Shown in pieces: positions 11,183 to 19,000 of a stretch of 33,620 nucleotides of DNA. Position numbers and translations under genes: made by a program. The first letter of the stretch is position 1. Each line of letters opens with the position of its first letter. Origin of the DNA: a virus; IMG/VR virus record IMGVR_UViG_3300020473_000008, positions 1 through 33,620 of that record, one strand, 5' to 3'. The notes under the pieces were generated by a model. It did no database searches, was not told the origin of the DNA, and was given only the letters and a program-made list of their open reading frames with translations.

Positions 11183-12234
11183 AAGAAACAGAATATAAGC
11201 CAACATTTAGAACAGAACAAATATGTGGCATATATGATTTAGTACCTGAAAAAAAACTTAAAAAGGAATTTGATTTTAATATTGATTTAAATTTTGATTG
11301 GCAAGTTGGTTTAATTGTAGGAACATCTGGTAGTGGTAAAACAAGCCTAGCTAAACAATTATTTAAAGATAATTATATTAGGTCTTTTAAATGGGATAAT
11401 AATTCAGCATTTATAAATGAATTTCCAAAAGATATATCCATAAAAGAAATTTCAAAATGTTTAGCAAGTGTTGGTTTTGCTAGTCCACCTTTGTGGTTAT
11501 TACCTTATTCAGCATTATCAACAGGACAACAATTTAGAGTGGATATAGTAAGGGCATTATTACAAAATAAAGATATGGTATGCTTTGATGAATTTACCTC
11601 TGTTGTGGATAGAGATGTAGCTAAAATTGGTAGTCATTGTGTTCAAAAATTTATTAGGAAAACAAAAAAGCAATTTGTAGCCGTTTCATGCCATTATGAT
11701 ATTGTTGATTGGTTGCAACCTGATTGGATATTTGATGTAAATACAAACAAATTAACTAGGGGGTCAGCCAAGCGACCAGAAATTGACTTCAAAATATATC
11801 CAACAAGCGTTGACTCATGGGGAATGTTTAGAAACTATCATTATTTGAATACTAATATACACCGTGCATCAAAATGTTTTATTGGATATATATGGAATAA
11901 GCCTGTTGCATTTGGGGCAGTTTTACAATTTCCACACCCACATATAAAAAAAGCTAAAAGAGAACATAGAATAGTTACTTTGCCAGATTATCAAGGCATT
12001 GGATTAGGTAATAGGATAAGTGAATTTTGTGGTAAATATTTTACTAAATTGGGTTATAGATATTATTCAGTAACATCACAACCATCAATGATATATTCAA
12101 GAAATAGGAGTAAAAATTGGGTAATAAAAAGAAAATTATCTCATATAAAAGGCGATAATTCTAATTTAACGAAACATTTTAAAAAATCAGCAAGTAACCG
12201 AAGATTGACAGCCACCTTTTTATATATTAATTAA
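11161..12234 (+). CDS. ABC-type ATPase fused to GNAT acetyltransferase-like domain (candidate Mom-like)
   Basis: A 357-residue, two-domain protein. The N-terminal part is an ABC ATPase: Walker A GTSGSGKT (54-61), signature LSTGQ (119-123), Walker B DMVCFDE (138-144) and H-loop His178 (AVSCHYD). No membrane partner gene is present, so it is not a transporter. Residues about 210-357 are GNAT-like, with motif A DYQGIGLGN (276-284) preceded by REHRIVTLP. COG2401 describes such fusions, and phage Mu Mom, which converts adenine to a carbamoylmethyl form, belongs to the GNAT fold. The start is TTG at 11161, 6 bases after GAGG; no in-frame ATG lies before the Walker motifs. DNA modification is a hypothesis. 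Confidence 0.85.
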   Translation: MSSVKFLKETEYKPTFRTEQICGIYDLVPEKKLKKEFDFNIDLNFDWQVGLIVGTSGSGKTSLAKQLFKDNYIRSFKWDNNSAFINEFPKDISIKEISKCLASVGFASPPLWLLPYSALSTGQQFRVDIVRALLQNKDMVCFDEFTSVVDRDVAKIGSHCVQKFIRKTKKQFVAVSCHYDIVDWLQPDWIFDVNTNKLTRGSAKRPEIDFKIYPTSVDSWGMFRNYHYLNTNIHRASKCFIGYIWNKPVAFGAVLQFPHPHIKKAKREHRIVTLPDYQGIGLGNRISEFCGKYFTKLGYRYYSVTSQPSMIYSRNRSKNWVIKRKLSHIKGDNSNLTKHFKKSASNRRLTATFLYIN

Positions 12235-12249
12235 CACAAAAAGGACATA

Positions 12250-12591
12250 ATGGCACGACCACTTAAAAAAGTAGATAGCGAAGCAATAAAGAAATTAGCA
12301 CAATTACATTGCACTTATGAAGAAATTGCAGAATTTTGTGAGGTTTCAACAAAGACATTACAAAGGAATTATGTCCACCTAATAAAAAAGGGGCGTGAGA
12401 TGGGCAGAATTAGTTTAAGACGTGCTCAATTTGAGAAAGCATTAGGTGGTAATGTAGCTATGCAAATATGGTTAGGAAAGCAACATTTAGACCAAAAAGA
12501 TAAAATTGAACAAACTAATTTTAATGAACCATTACCATTAATAATTGATGCAAAAGCAGAAGAAATAAAAGATGGCAAAAAGAAAAGGTAA
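12250..12591 (+). CDS. small terminase subunit
   Basis: A 113-residue protein with an N-terminal helix-turn-helix (EAIKKLAQLHCTYEEIAEFC, EVSTKTLQRNY, residues 10-37) and a middle helix (RISLRRAQFEKALGGNVAMQ) followed by IWLGKQHLDQKDK. This is the usual layout of small terminase proteins, which recognise phage DNA and pass it to the large subunit. The ribosome-binding site AAAGGA is present. Unusually, the large subunit is 2 kb downstream with nine small genes between. Confidence 0.82.
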   Translation: MARPLKKVDSEAIKKLAQLHCTYEEIAEFCEVSTKTLQRNYVHLIKKGREMGRISLRRAQFEKALGGNVAMQIWLGKQHLDQKDKIEQTNFNEPLPLIIDAKAEEIKDGKKKR

Positions 12592-12718
12592 TCTTTATGG
12601 TAGGGTTGAGCATGAGCCTGTATTTCATAAAACAAATATTGGTCGTAATCCTAGCAAAGCAAAAATGAATAAACATAAAAGGCGTTCATTTAAGAAATAT
12701 AGAGGTCAAGGTAAATGA
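12572..12718 (+). CDS. 48-residue basic protein
   Basis: A short frame beginning MAKRKGNLYGRVEHEPVF at 12572, overlapping the small terminase by 20 bases and ending in ATGA with the next gene. The second half (NIGRNPSKAKMNKHKRRSFK) is strongly basic with regular spacing. It probably binds nucleic acid. Tight overlap at both ends supports it. No family name is known to me. Confidence 0.65.
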   Translation: MAKRKGNLYGRVEHEPVFHKTNIGRNPSKAKMNKHKRRSFKKYRGQGK

Positions 12719-12921
12719 ATAAAAGGTCTATGTTTTATTCAAATGGAGAATTTATACCTTATCAAATGCCACAGGATTATAGACAATCAACAGGCAGAGG
12801 TTCATGTGGAAATTGCGGTATGTTTTCACAAAGAAATATGTTTTGCGGTATTTATAGGACAAGAGGTGTTAGAGATACCTATGTATGCAATAAATGGAGA
12901 CAAAGACATTTTAAAAGATAA
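12715..12921 (+). CDS. four-cysteine metal-binding small protein
   Basis: A 68-residue basic protein with C-x2-C-x9-C-x13-C (CGNC, FCGIY, YVCNKW; about residues 31-59). The arrangement resembles the iron-sulfur spacing of HiPIP proteins or a zinc knuckle. The Arg-rich end suggests nucleic-acid contact. The start overlaps the previous stop (ATGA) and the stop overlaps the next start (TAATG). An overlapping frame at 12743 loses the cysteine pattern and was discarded. Its role is unknown; it lies soon after the ABC-GNAT gene. Confidence 0.68.
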   Translation: MNKRSMFYSNGEFIPYQMPQDYRQSTGRGSCGNCGMFSQRNMFCGIYRTRGVRDTYVCNKWRQRHFKR

Positions 12922-13130
12922 TGGATTTAATTTTGTTAAATGATGGTTTGTATAGTTTAGTTTCTGTTACTAAACAAATGATGGAAGGTATTGAAATTAT
13001 GTCAGATATAAATTGTTTTGATTTATGTGATATTTTAAGATTACATTTAACAATTTATTATGAAGCCCCTTATAATGTGCATGTAATGAAAGATGGTAGT
13101 GGCGATTTTTATGGGTGTATTTGTAAATAA
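12921..13130 (+). CDS. hypothetical protein (69 aa)
   Basis: Sixty-nine residues with cysteines at DINCFDLCDILRL and the terminal GCICK. The N-terminal part is hydrophobic and helical; the C-terminal half (YYEAPYNVHVMKDGSGDFY) is beta-like. It starts in TAATG with the previous gene. An internal ATG at MSDIN would give 41 residues. No family was recognised. Confidence 0.55.
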   Translation: MDLILLNDGLYSLVSVTKQMMEGIEIMSDINCFDLCDILRLHLTIYYEAPYNVHVMKDGSGDFYGCICK

Positions 13131-13149
13131 TATATGGTAATTACAATGC

Positions 13150-13428
13150 ATGGCAAAATATAGAGGTAGAACAGTTAAATTAAATAAACCTTTTAGAACA
13201 TCAGGTCAAAGAAAGAAATTTGCTGTGTATGTTAGAAATAGGGCAACAGGCAATATCAAAAAAGTTCGTTTTGGTGATCCTAATATGTCAATTAAAAAAA
13301 ATAATCCAGCAAGGCAAAGGTCATTTTTAGCTAGGCATGGTGCTATATTGAGAAAAGTATCAGGGCAAAAAAGTTTGAAACCTGTTTATTGGGCGATTAA
13401 ATCTTGGAGAAAGGGGTTTAAAATATAA
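13150..13428 (+). CDS. conserved small phage protein with FGDPNM motif
   Basis: A 92-residue basic protein with RKKFAVYVRNRATGNIKKVRFGDPNMSIKKNNPARQRSFLARHGA across residues 21-65 (given as KKFAVYVRN, RFGDPNMSIK, RQRSFLARHGA). The FGDPNM and RxxSFxARH blocks recur, from memory, in marine phages beside head genes and as parts of prohead proteins. The usual cysteines after ARH are absent. The function is not established. It starts 19 bases after the previous gene and ends in TAATG with the next. Confidence 0.72.
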   Translation: MAKYRGRTVKLNKPFRTSGQRKKFAVYVRNRATGNIKKVRFGDPNMSIKKNNPARQRSFLARHGAILRKVSGQKSLKPVYWAIKSWRKGFKI

Positions 13429-13841
13429 TGGCATTAAAAATATCAGAAGAAGCAAAAGTATCTATGCCAATGAAAACAGTTGCTAGTTTAATTGTAATAG
13501 TTGCATTAGGAACAATGGGTTATTTTCAAATGGTTGAAAGGTTAAATATTACAGATACAAGATTACAATTAATGGAAAAAGATTTAGAAGAAAATACAGA
13601 ATTTAGAATTAAATGGCCAAGAGGACAATTAGGTTCATTACCAGCAGATTCAGAACAATTTATGATGATAGAGGATTTATATAAAACCACAGATAAATTA
13701 AATAAGCATATTGAGGAAATGGCATTAAATAAAGTTAATATAGAATTTTTAAGAAAGCAAATGGATAAGGTTTTAGAAGATATAGAAAAGTTAAAAGATG
13801 CTAATAGAGAAATTAAATATACAAATGGTAATTCACAATGA
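13428..13841 (+). CDS. membrane-anchored coiled-coil protein
   Basis: A 137-residue protein with one N-terminal membrane segment (TVASLIVIVALGTMGYFQM, about 17-35) and a periplasmic region with two helical stretches (ITDTRLQLMEKDLEENTEFR and ALNKVNIEFLRKQMDKVLED). A FRIKWPRGQLGSLPADSEQF block between them is well ordered. The shape suits an inner-membrane spanin-like or host-envelope protein. It lies between the terminase genes, not with the endolysin. The next gene overlaps by 4 bases (ATGA). Confidence 0.7.
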   Translation: MALKISEEAKVSMPMKTVASLIVIVALGTMGYFQMVERLNITDTRLQLMEKDLEENTEFRIKWPRGQLGSLPADSEQFMMIEDLYKTTDKLNKHIEEMALNKVNIEFLRKQMDKVLEDIEKLKDANREIKYTNGNSQ

Positions 13842-14047
13842 TTGAATCAGTTATAGCATTATTAATGTTTGTTAATGGAGAAATTAAAGAGCATAGAATA
13901 CAAGATAATATGGCTATGTGTTTAAGAGGTAAGCGTGAAGCTGAAAGAACTTATAGTGAAACAGTAACTTATAAATGTTATCGTGGTAAAGCTGAAACAG
14001 AAATTTATATGGGGGAAAAGTCTATTAAAGCTTTAATATTAAAATGA
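13838..14047 (+). CDS. small protein with short hydrophobic start and two cysteines
   Basis: Sixty-nine residues: a brief hydrophobic N-terminus (MIESVIALLMFV), then a folded-looking region with Cys28 and Cys47 (NMAMCLRGKREAERTY, ETVTYKCYRGKAE) that could form a disulfide. Export or membrane association is possible. Being ATGA-coupled to the membrane coiled-coil gene suggests that they act as a pair in the envelope. Confidence 0.65.
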   Translation: MIESVIALLMFVNGEIKEHRIQDNMAMCLRGKREAERTYSETVTYKCYRGKAETEIYMGEKSIKALILK

Positions 14048-14268
14048 ACAAAGTTGATGTTATAAAAGTATTAGCTGAAGATAAGACGTTTGAAAATGAA
14101 ATAAAACATAAAGGCGATAATGATTTAGAAATGAAAATTAAAATATTAAATAAAGAAATAGATACATTAAAAGCTATAATAAATTTAAAAGAAATAGAAT
14201 TATCTGTAAAAGATGATAAAATAAAAAAATTACAAAAGGAAGCAAAGGATATGTTATTATATCCGTAA
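14044..14268 (+). CDS. coiled-coil protein (74 aa)
   Basis: Seventy-four residues dominated by heptads (LEMKIKILNKEIDTLKAIIN, then IELSVKDDKIKKLQKEAK), so almost certainly a long helix that oligomerises. The start overlaps the previous stop (ATGA). A minus-strand frame across the same bases is the low-complexity shadow of this coding. No function is known; a scaffold or spanin-like partner of the neighbours is possible. Confidence 0.6.
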   Translation: MNKVDVIKVLAEDKTFENEIKHKGDNDLEMKIKILNKEIDTLKAIINLKEIELSVKDDKIKKLQKEAKDMLLYP

Positions 14269-14283
14269 TTATGAGTATTAAAA

Positions 14284-14388
14284 ATGATAGATTGGATAGT
14301 AGAAAAAATAGGCAAAGTTGCAAGGTCAATTTTTCATTGGTCTTGGAGAGTCCAAGTGCATCGAAAATATTACAAAAAAAGGAAATAG
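14284..14388 (+). CDS. 34-residue amphipathic basic peptide
   Basis: ATG at 14284 opens MIDWIVEKIGKVARSIFHWS, followed by an Arg/Lys/Tyr-rich tail, stopping at 14386-14388 directly before the ATG at 14389. The alternating Trp/Ile/Phe and basic pattern is typical of membrane-surface peptides. An overlapping frame from 14271 gives a less protein-like product that would run through the next gene. Confidence 0.5.
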   Translation: MIDWIVEKIGKVARSIFHWSWRVQVHRKYYKKRK

Positions 14389-14610
14389 ATGAAATGGATT
14401 TTACTATACCAAGTATGCTCATTAGTTAATAATTTTTGTTATCCACCATTAACAGATAGAGAATTATTAAGTTATTCAGAATGTGTAGCCAAAGGTGCAG
14501 AAAAAACTATTACATTAGTACAAAAAGCACCTAAAGAATTTGACGAACAAAAATATATAGTTAAATATTGGTGTTTAAGTGAAAATAACATTAACAAAAC
14601 CCCAACATAA
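14389..14610 (+). CDS. small secreted or periplasmic protein with paired cysteines
   Basis: Seventy-three residues with a short hydrophobic start (MKWILLYQVCSLVNN) and four cysteines (VCS, FCYPP, SECVAKG, YWCLSE). The pattern suggests export with disulfide bonds. Related short proteins upstream of the large terminase gene are common in marine phages in my recollection. It overlaps the terminase start by 32 bases. Confidence 0.65.
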   Translation: MKWILLYQVCSLVNNFCYPPLTDRELLSYSECVAKGAEKTITLVQKAPKEFDEQKYIVKYWCLSENNINKTPT

Positions 14611-15814
14611 AGTTTCAAAGAGTAATAAAAGATTTAGGGTATTAGTATCAGGCAGAAGATTTGGTAAAACCTATTTATGTATTACTGAAATGATGAAATA
14701 TGCAACCCAAGTTCGAAAGAATATATGGTATGTTGCACCAACATTTAAAATGGCTAGAGAAATTGTATGGTCTAAATTAAAACAAATGTTAGCAAGTTTT
14801 AATTGGATTGAATCTATTAATGAAACTAATTTATCAATTAGGATTAAAAGAACAGGAAGTATTATATCCTTAAAAGGTTGTGAAAATTATGATGCTTTGC
14901 GTGGAGTAGGTATTGATTTTTTAATATTAGATGAGTTTGCTGATATTGATGAAAAGGCTTGGACAGAAGTATTAAGGGCATCTATTGCTGATACAATGGG
15001 TGATGTTTTAATGTGTGGTTCTCCAAAGGGCTTTGGTAATTGGTCATACCGTATGTATGAAAAAGGTAAAAGAGATAATGAATGGGATAGTTTTCAATTT
15101 ACTACATTACAAGGTGGAATGGTATCATCAGAAGAAATAGAACAAGCAAAACAAGATATTGATATAAGAACATTTAGACAAGAATTTGAGGGTAGTTTTG
15201 AAAATTATGCTGGTGCTGTTTATTATAATTTCCATGCTGTTGATAATGTTAAACCAAAAAATATAGATTGGTCTAAACCTTTACATATAGGATTGGATTT
15301 TAATGTGGATCCAATGAGTGCTTGTGTGGCTCAATTAGAAAAAGATACAATTCATTTTGTTGATGAAATAGTTATTTATTCAAGTAATACAGATGAAATG
15401 GTTGAGGAAATACGAAACAGATATGGAACAAAACAAAAAATATTTGTTTATCCTGACCCAGCTTGTAGGCAAAGAAAAACCTCTGCTGGTGGTAAAACTG
15501 ATTTAACAATATTACAAAATGCTGGTTTTAATGTAAAATGTAAATTAAAACATAGTCCAATAAGAGATAGAATCAATGCAGTAAATTCAAGATTAAAGTC
15601 AGCAGATGGAAAGCGTTATATTTTTATCTCGCCATCTTGCAAAATTATGATAAAAGGTTTACAAAGACAAATATACAAGGAAAATACAAATATTCCTGAT
15701 AAAGAAGAAGGCTATGATCATATGAATGACAGCATTGGATATTTAATTGAAATTGTTAAACCATTAATAGCACAAAATATACCATATAAACCAATAAGAT
15801 GGACGCATAGATAA
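14579..15814 (+). CDS. terL: large terminase subunit (DNA packaging ATPase/nuclease)
   Basis: A 411-residue packaging motor. ATPase domain: Walker A-like SGRRFGKT (24-31), Walker B LILDEF (115-120) with catalytic Glu119, and coupling motif GSPKGFGNW (147-155). Nuclease domain, RNase H-like: D240 in GLDFNVDP, D293 in YPDPA, and D380/D384 in YDHMNDS. It translocates DNA into proheads through the portal and cuts concatemers. The start is GTG at 14579, which puts the usual KITLTKPQ segment just before Walker A; it overlaps the preceding gene. Domain order and length are complete. Confidence 0.96.
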   Translation: MKITLTKPQHKVSKSNKRFRVLVSGRRFGKTYLCITEMMKYATQVRKNIWYVAPTFKMAREIVWSKLKQMLASFNWIESINETNLSIRIKRTGSIISLKGCENYDALRGVGIDFLILDEFADIDEKAWTEVLRASIADTMGDVLMCGSPKGFGNWSYRMYEKGKRDNEWDSFQFTTLQGGMVSSEEIEQAKQDIDIRTFRQEFEGSFENYAGAVYYNFHAVDNVKPKNIDWSKPLHIGLDFNVDPMSACVAQLEKDTIHFVDEIVIYSSNTDEMVEEIRNRYGTKQKIFVYPDPACRQRKTSAGGKTDLTILQNAGFNVKCKLKHSPIRDRINAVNSRLKSADGKRYIFISPSCKIMIKGLQRQIYKENTNIPDKEEGYDHMNDSIGYLIEIVKPLIAQNIPYKPIRWTHR

Positions 15815-15815
15815 A

Positions 15816-17228
15816 ATGTACGCAAGAGATGAAGCATTAAATACTCATAAAGATTATAAAGAATCTGTTAGCTTATGGGAATACTATATTCGGTCGTACA
15901 ACGGTGGTTACGATTATATGGTTGGTCAATATTTAAATAGATATAATTTAGAATTGGATAATGAATTTAATCAAAGATTGGCTAATACACCTTGCGATAA
16001 TCATTGTAAAAATATAATACAAATATATTCATCTTTTTTATTTAGAGTAAAACCATCAAGAAATTTTGGTTCAATGGCAGAAGAACCTAGTTTAGAATCA
16101 TTCTTAAAAGATGCTGACCTTGATGGAAATAGCTTTAATGCAGTAATAAAACAAGCACAAAATTATGCATCTATTTATGGACATAGTTTTTTAATTTTAG
16201 ATAAACCAAAGGTAACAACAAATACACAAGCAGAAGAAATTGAACAAGATATAAGACCGTATATTTCAATTATTACCCCAGAAAATGTTTTGGATTGGAA
16301 TTTTAAAAGAGAATTAAATGGTAAATATACTTTGGATTATTTAAAAATTAGAGAAGAGGTTGATAAGAATGGTGGAACATATATGCGTGTTTGGTATTTA
16401 GACAGAGTAGATACCTTGTATATGAAAGATGATAGAACTGAACCAACCGTAATAGATACTGCCGAGAATCTGATTGGCAAAATACCAGCAGTTATTTTAT
16501 ACAATGCAAAGTCACATAAACGAGGCATTGGTCAGTCAGACCTACAAGATATAGCGGATTTGCAAAAAAGTATTTATAATGAATTTTCAGAAATAGAACA
16601 ATTAATTAGATTAACTAACCACCCATCATTAGTAAAAACTCCAAGCGTAAATGCAAGTGCTGGTGCTGGTGCAGTTATAGAAATGCCTGATGAAATGGAA
16701 CCAAATTTAAAACCATATTTATTACAACCATCTGGACAAAATTTAGCACAATTAATGGATTCAATTAATCATAAAGTTGAAGCAATTAACAGATTGGCAC
16801 ATACAGGAGCCATAAGAACAACAAGAAATCAAATTAATTCAGGAATAGCATTACAAACTGAATTTGAATTATTAAATGCAAGGTTGTCAGAAAAAGCAGA
16901 TAATTTACAAATAGCAGAAGAACAATTATTTAAATTATATAGTATGTTTCAAAATACAGAATTTGATGGAGAAATTAATTATCCTGATACATTTAACATT
17001 AGAGATTATGCATCTGATTTAGCTTTTTATCAACAAGCAAAAGCTATTAATATTCAATCTCCAACATTGCAAAAAGAAATTGATAAAGAAATTGCTAGGT
17101 CAGTTGTTGATGATGATGAAAAATTAAATGTAATATTTGATGAAATTGAACAACAAAAAGAATTAGGTCAATTTACACAAGATGAAGCACAACAACCTGA
17201 TGAAGAAGTGGAAGAAGAAGAAATTTAA
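15816..17228 (+). CDS. portal protein
   Basis: A 470-residue protein immediately after the large terminase. It has the features of siphovirus portals: an N-terminal wing (YMVGQYLNRYNLELDNEFNQ), a long central stem with LYNAKSHKRGIGQSDLQDIA and IYNEFSEIEQLIRLTNHPSL, and a C-terminal acidic tail (DEEVEEEEI). As a dodecamer it forms the DNA channel at one capsid vertex and binds terminase, then the connectors. Identification rests on gene order, length and pattern. Confidence 0.9.
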   Translation: MYARDEALNTHKDYKESVSLWEYYIRSYNGGYDYMVGQYLNRYNLELDNEFNQRLANTPCDNHCKNIIQIYSSFLFRVKPSRNFGSMAEEPSLESFLKDADLDGNSFNAVIKQAQNYASIYGHSFLILDKPKVTTNTQAEEIEQDIRPYISIITPENVLDWNFKRELNGKYTLDYLKIREEVDKNGGTYMRVWYLDRVDTLYMKDDRTEPTVIDTAENLIGKIPAVILYNAKSHKRGIGQSDLQDIADLQKSIYNEFSEIEQLIRLTNHPSLVKTPSVNASAGAGAVIEMPDEMEPNLKPYLLQPSGQNLAQLMDSINHKVEAINRLAHTGAIRTTRNQINSGIALQTEFELLNARLSEKADNLQIAEEQLFKLYSMFQNTEFDGEINYPDTFNIRDYASDLAFYQQAKAINIQSPTLQKEIDKEIARSVVDDDEKLNVIFDEIEQQKELGQFTQDEAQQPDEEVEEEEI

Positions 17229-17231
17229 TGA

Positions 17232-18266
17232 ATGGCGAATATAGTAGAAGATACAGCAATATACAGAATAAGAGCAATTGAAATTGCAGAATCAGAATAT
17301 TACGAAACTTTAATAAGAACATTAAATAAAATTGAACGAGATATTGTAGCATTAGCTGGAAAAGAACTTCCGTTAGATGATGATTTTAAATTATATAATC
17401 TTAAATCAGCAATAGCAGTACAACCATTAATAAGACAAACATTAGAAAAAGAATATTTAAGATGGTCAGATACTGTTGTTAGACAAGGTTTTAATAAACA
17501 AGCAAAAAGAATAGAAAAAGCATTTAAAAAAATAGGTAATATTCCTGTTGCTTTTCAACAATTAACACAATCAGATTTAACCTTAATACAAAATTTAAAA
17601 AGACAAACATTTACACAATTTAAAGATGTATCAAATACAATGACAAGGCGATTATCTGAAAAAATATATCAATATACATTGGTTGGTGCTGACCCTGTTG
17701 ATTTAGAAAAAGAATTAAGACAAACAATTAATGGTATATATGCAAGTGCAGATGATTCAAAAATACAAGATTTAATTGATAATATTCAATCAGATGAAAT
17801 TAAATTAAGAAAATTAGATAAAAGAAAAAATAAGACACAAGCAACACAATTAAGACAAAAATTAGACAAAAATATACAAACTTTACAATCAAAATTTGCA
17901 AGTGATAGGACAGGGGAAAATATGAAGCGTTATGCTGGGCAAATATTGAATGATTCATTAAGGGAATTTGATGCAACCCTTAATTTAGCTAAATCAGAAG
18001 AAGCTGGATTAACATATGCCGTTTATTTAGGAAATGTGATACCAACAACAAGACCGCATTGTAGGCTTGTCAGAAGTGGAAAATATGATAAGAGAAAAGG
18101 TGGATTATTTACGAAAGATGAAGTCAGAAAACTATGGCAAAGAAGTTGGAAAGGCAAAAAAGCTGGAGATCCTTTTATTGTCAGAGGTGGTTATAACTGT
18201 CGTCATCAATGGAGTTTCGTCAATCCTAATTGGTATGACGCAAACGGAAACATAAAAATAGAATAG
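17232..18266 (+). CDS. MuF/SPP1 gp7-like head morphogenesis protein
   Basis: A 344-residue protein with a helical N-terminal half and, at residues about 265-330, the MuF-type C-terminal domain: YAVYLGNVIPTTRPHCRLVR and RGGYNCRHQW. The paired Cys and His (RPHC, NCRHQW) are characteristic. Such minor head proteins attach to the portal and are packaged in small numbers. It lies between the portal and scaffold genes, as usual. No toxin or enzyme domain is fused to it. Confidence 0.9.
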   Translation: MANIVEDTAIYRIRAIEIAESEYYETLIRTLNKIERDIVALAGKELPLDDDFKLYNLKSAIAVQPLIRQTLEKEYLRWSDTVVRQGFNKQAKRIEKAFKKIGNIPVAFQQLTQSDLTLIQNLKRQTFTQFKDVSNTMTRRLSEKIYQYTLVGADPVDLEKELRQTINGIYASADDSKIQDLIDNIQSDEIKLRKLDKRKNKTQATQLRQKLDKNIQTLQSKFASDRTGENMKRYAGQILNDSLREFDATLNLAKSEEAGLTYAVYLGNVIPTTRPHCRLVRSGKYDKRKGGLFTKDEVRKLWQRSWKGKKAGDPFIVRGGYNCRHQWSFVNPNWYDANGNIKIE

Positions 18267-18274
18267 GAGTTAAA

Positions 18275-18982
18275 ATGTCCGAAGAAACAAAGGTTGTTGA
18301 ACCTCAAAACCAACAAACAGAAACAACAGAAAATACTGAAGTAAAAGTTGAAAAAGCAAAGGAAATGACTTTTACACAAGAACAATTAGATAATATTATA
18401 AAATCTAGATTGGAGTCAGAAAAAGCTAAACATCAAAGACAATTAGATGAAGTTAAAAAACAAGAAGAAGATGTTGCTAAACAAAAACAAATCCAAGATG
18501 CAAAAACAAAAGCTGACCTTGAAAAGCTAATGCAAGAAAGAATAGCTGAAAAGGAACAAGAAATTAATAAATATAAAAGCGAAATTAAAAAGGAAAGGGT
18601 TGATAATACTATATTATCTGTTGCATCAAAAAATAAAGCTATAAGCCCAAGCCAAGTAGTTTCGTTGTTAAAAGACCAAGTAAGATTAACAGATGATAAT
18701 AAGGTAGAAGTACTTGATAATAATGGAAATATTAGGTATAACCAAAAAGGAGAACTATTAACGGTTGAAGAACAAGTTAAGGAGTTTATAGATGCTAACC
18801 CACATTTCCGTCAAGGGTCTTTGTCTGGTACAGGAAGCCAGAGCAGTGTCGAGGGAAAAGCTGTAAAACCTTTTAACATCAGTGATTTAGATATGAGTAA
18901 GGCAGAGGATAGACAGAAGTATTCTGAATATAGAAAACTTCGTGATTCAAAACCTACTCAAATTAATTTAACAAATAAATAA
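18275..18982 (+). CDS. capsid scaffolding protein
   Basis: A 235-residue, Gln/Glu/Lys-rich protein made mostly of long helix (LEKLMQERIAEKEQEINKYK and neighbours, about 40-115). A small C-terminal region follows (PHFRQGSLSGTGSQSS, DMSKAEDRQKYSEYRKLRDS). This is the classic composition of scaffolds that guide capsid assembly and leave before maturation. It lies directly upstream of the capsid gene. No protease gene was recognised nearby. The ribosome-binding site TAGGAG is clear. Confidence 0.88.
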   Translation: MSEETKVVEPQNQQTETTENTEVKVEKAKEMTFTQEQLDNIIKSRLESEKAKHQRQLDEVKKQEEDVAKQKQIQDAKTKADLEKLMQERIAEKEQEINKYKSEIKKERVDNTILSVASKNKAISPSQVVSLLKDQVRLTDDNKVEVLDNNGNIRYNQKGELLTVEEQVKEFIDANPHFRQGSLSGTGSQSSVEGKAVKPFNISDLDMSKAEDRQKYSEYRKLRDSKPTQINLTNK

Positions 18983-19000
18983 ATATAGAGGACAAATAAA

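Noticed and set aside
11161-12234. ABC transporter
   Set aside because: No membrane segments in the protein and no permease gene beside it; the fused GNAT domain points to a DNA-related role.
12743-12943. 66-residue frame overlapping the four-cysteine gene
   Set aside because: It lacks stop-start coupling and destroys the regular cysteine spacing.
18067-18255. 62-residue frame inside the MuF-like gene
   Set aside because: It overlaps the diagnostic RPHC and NCRHQW region, which belongs to the main frame.
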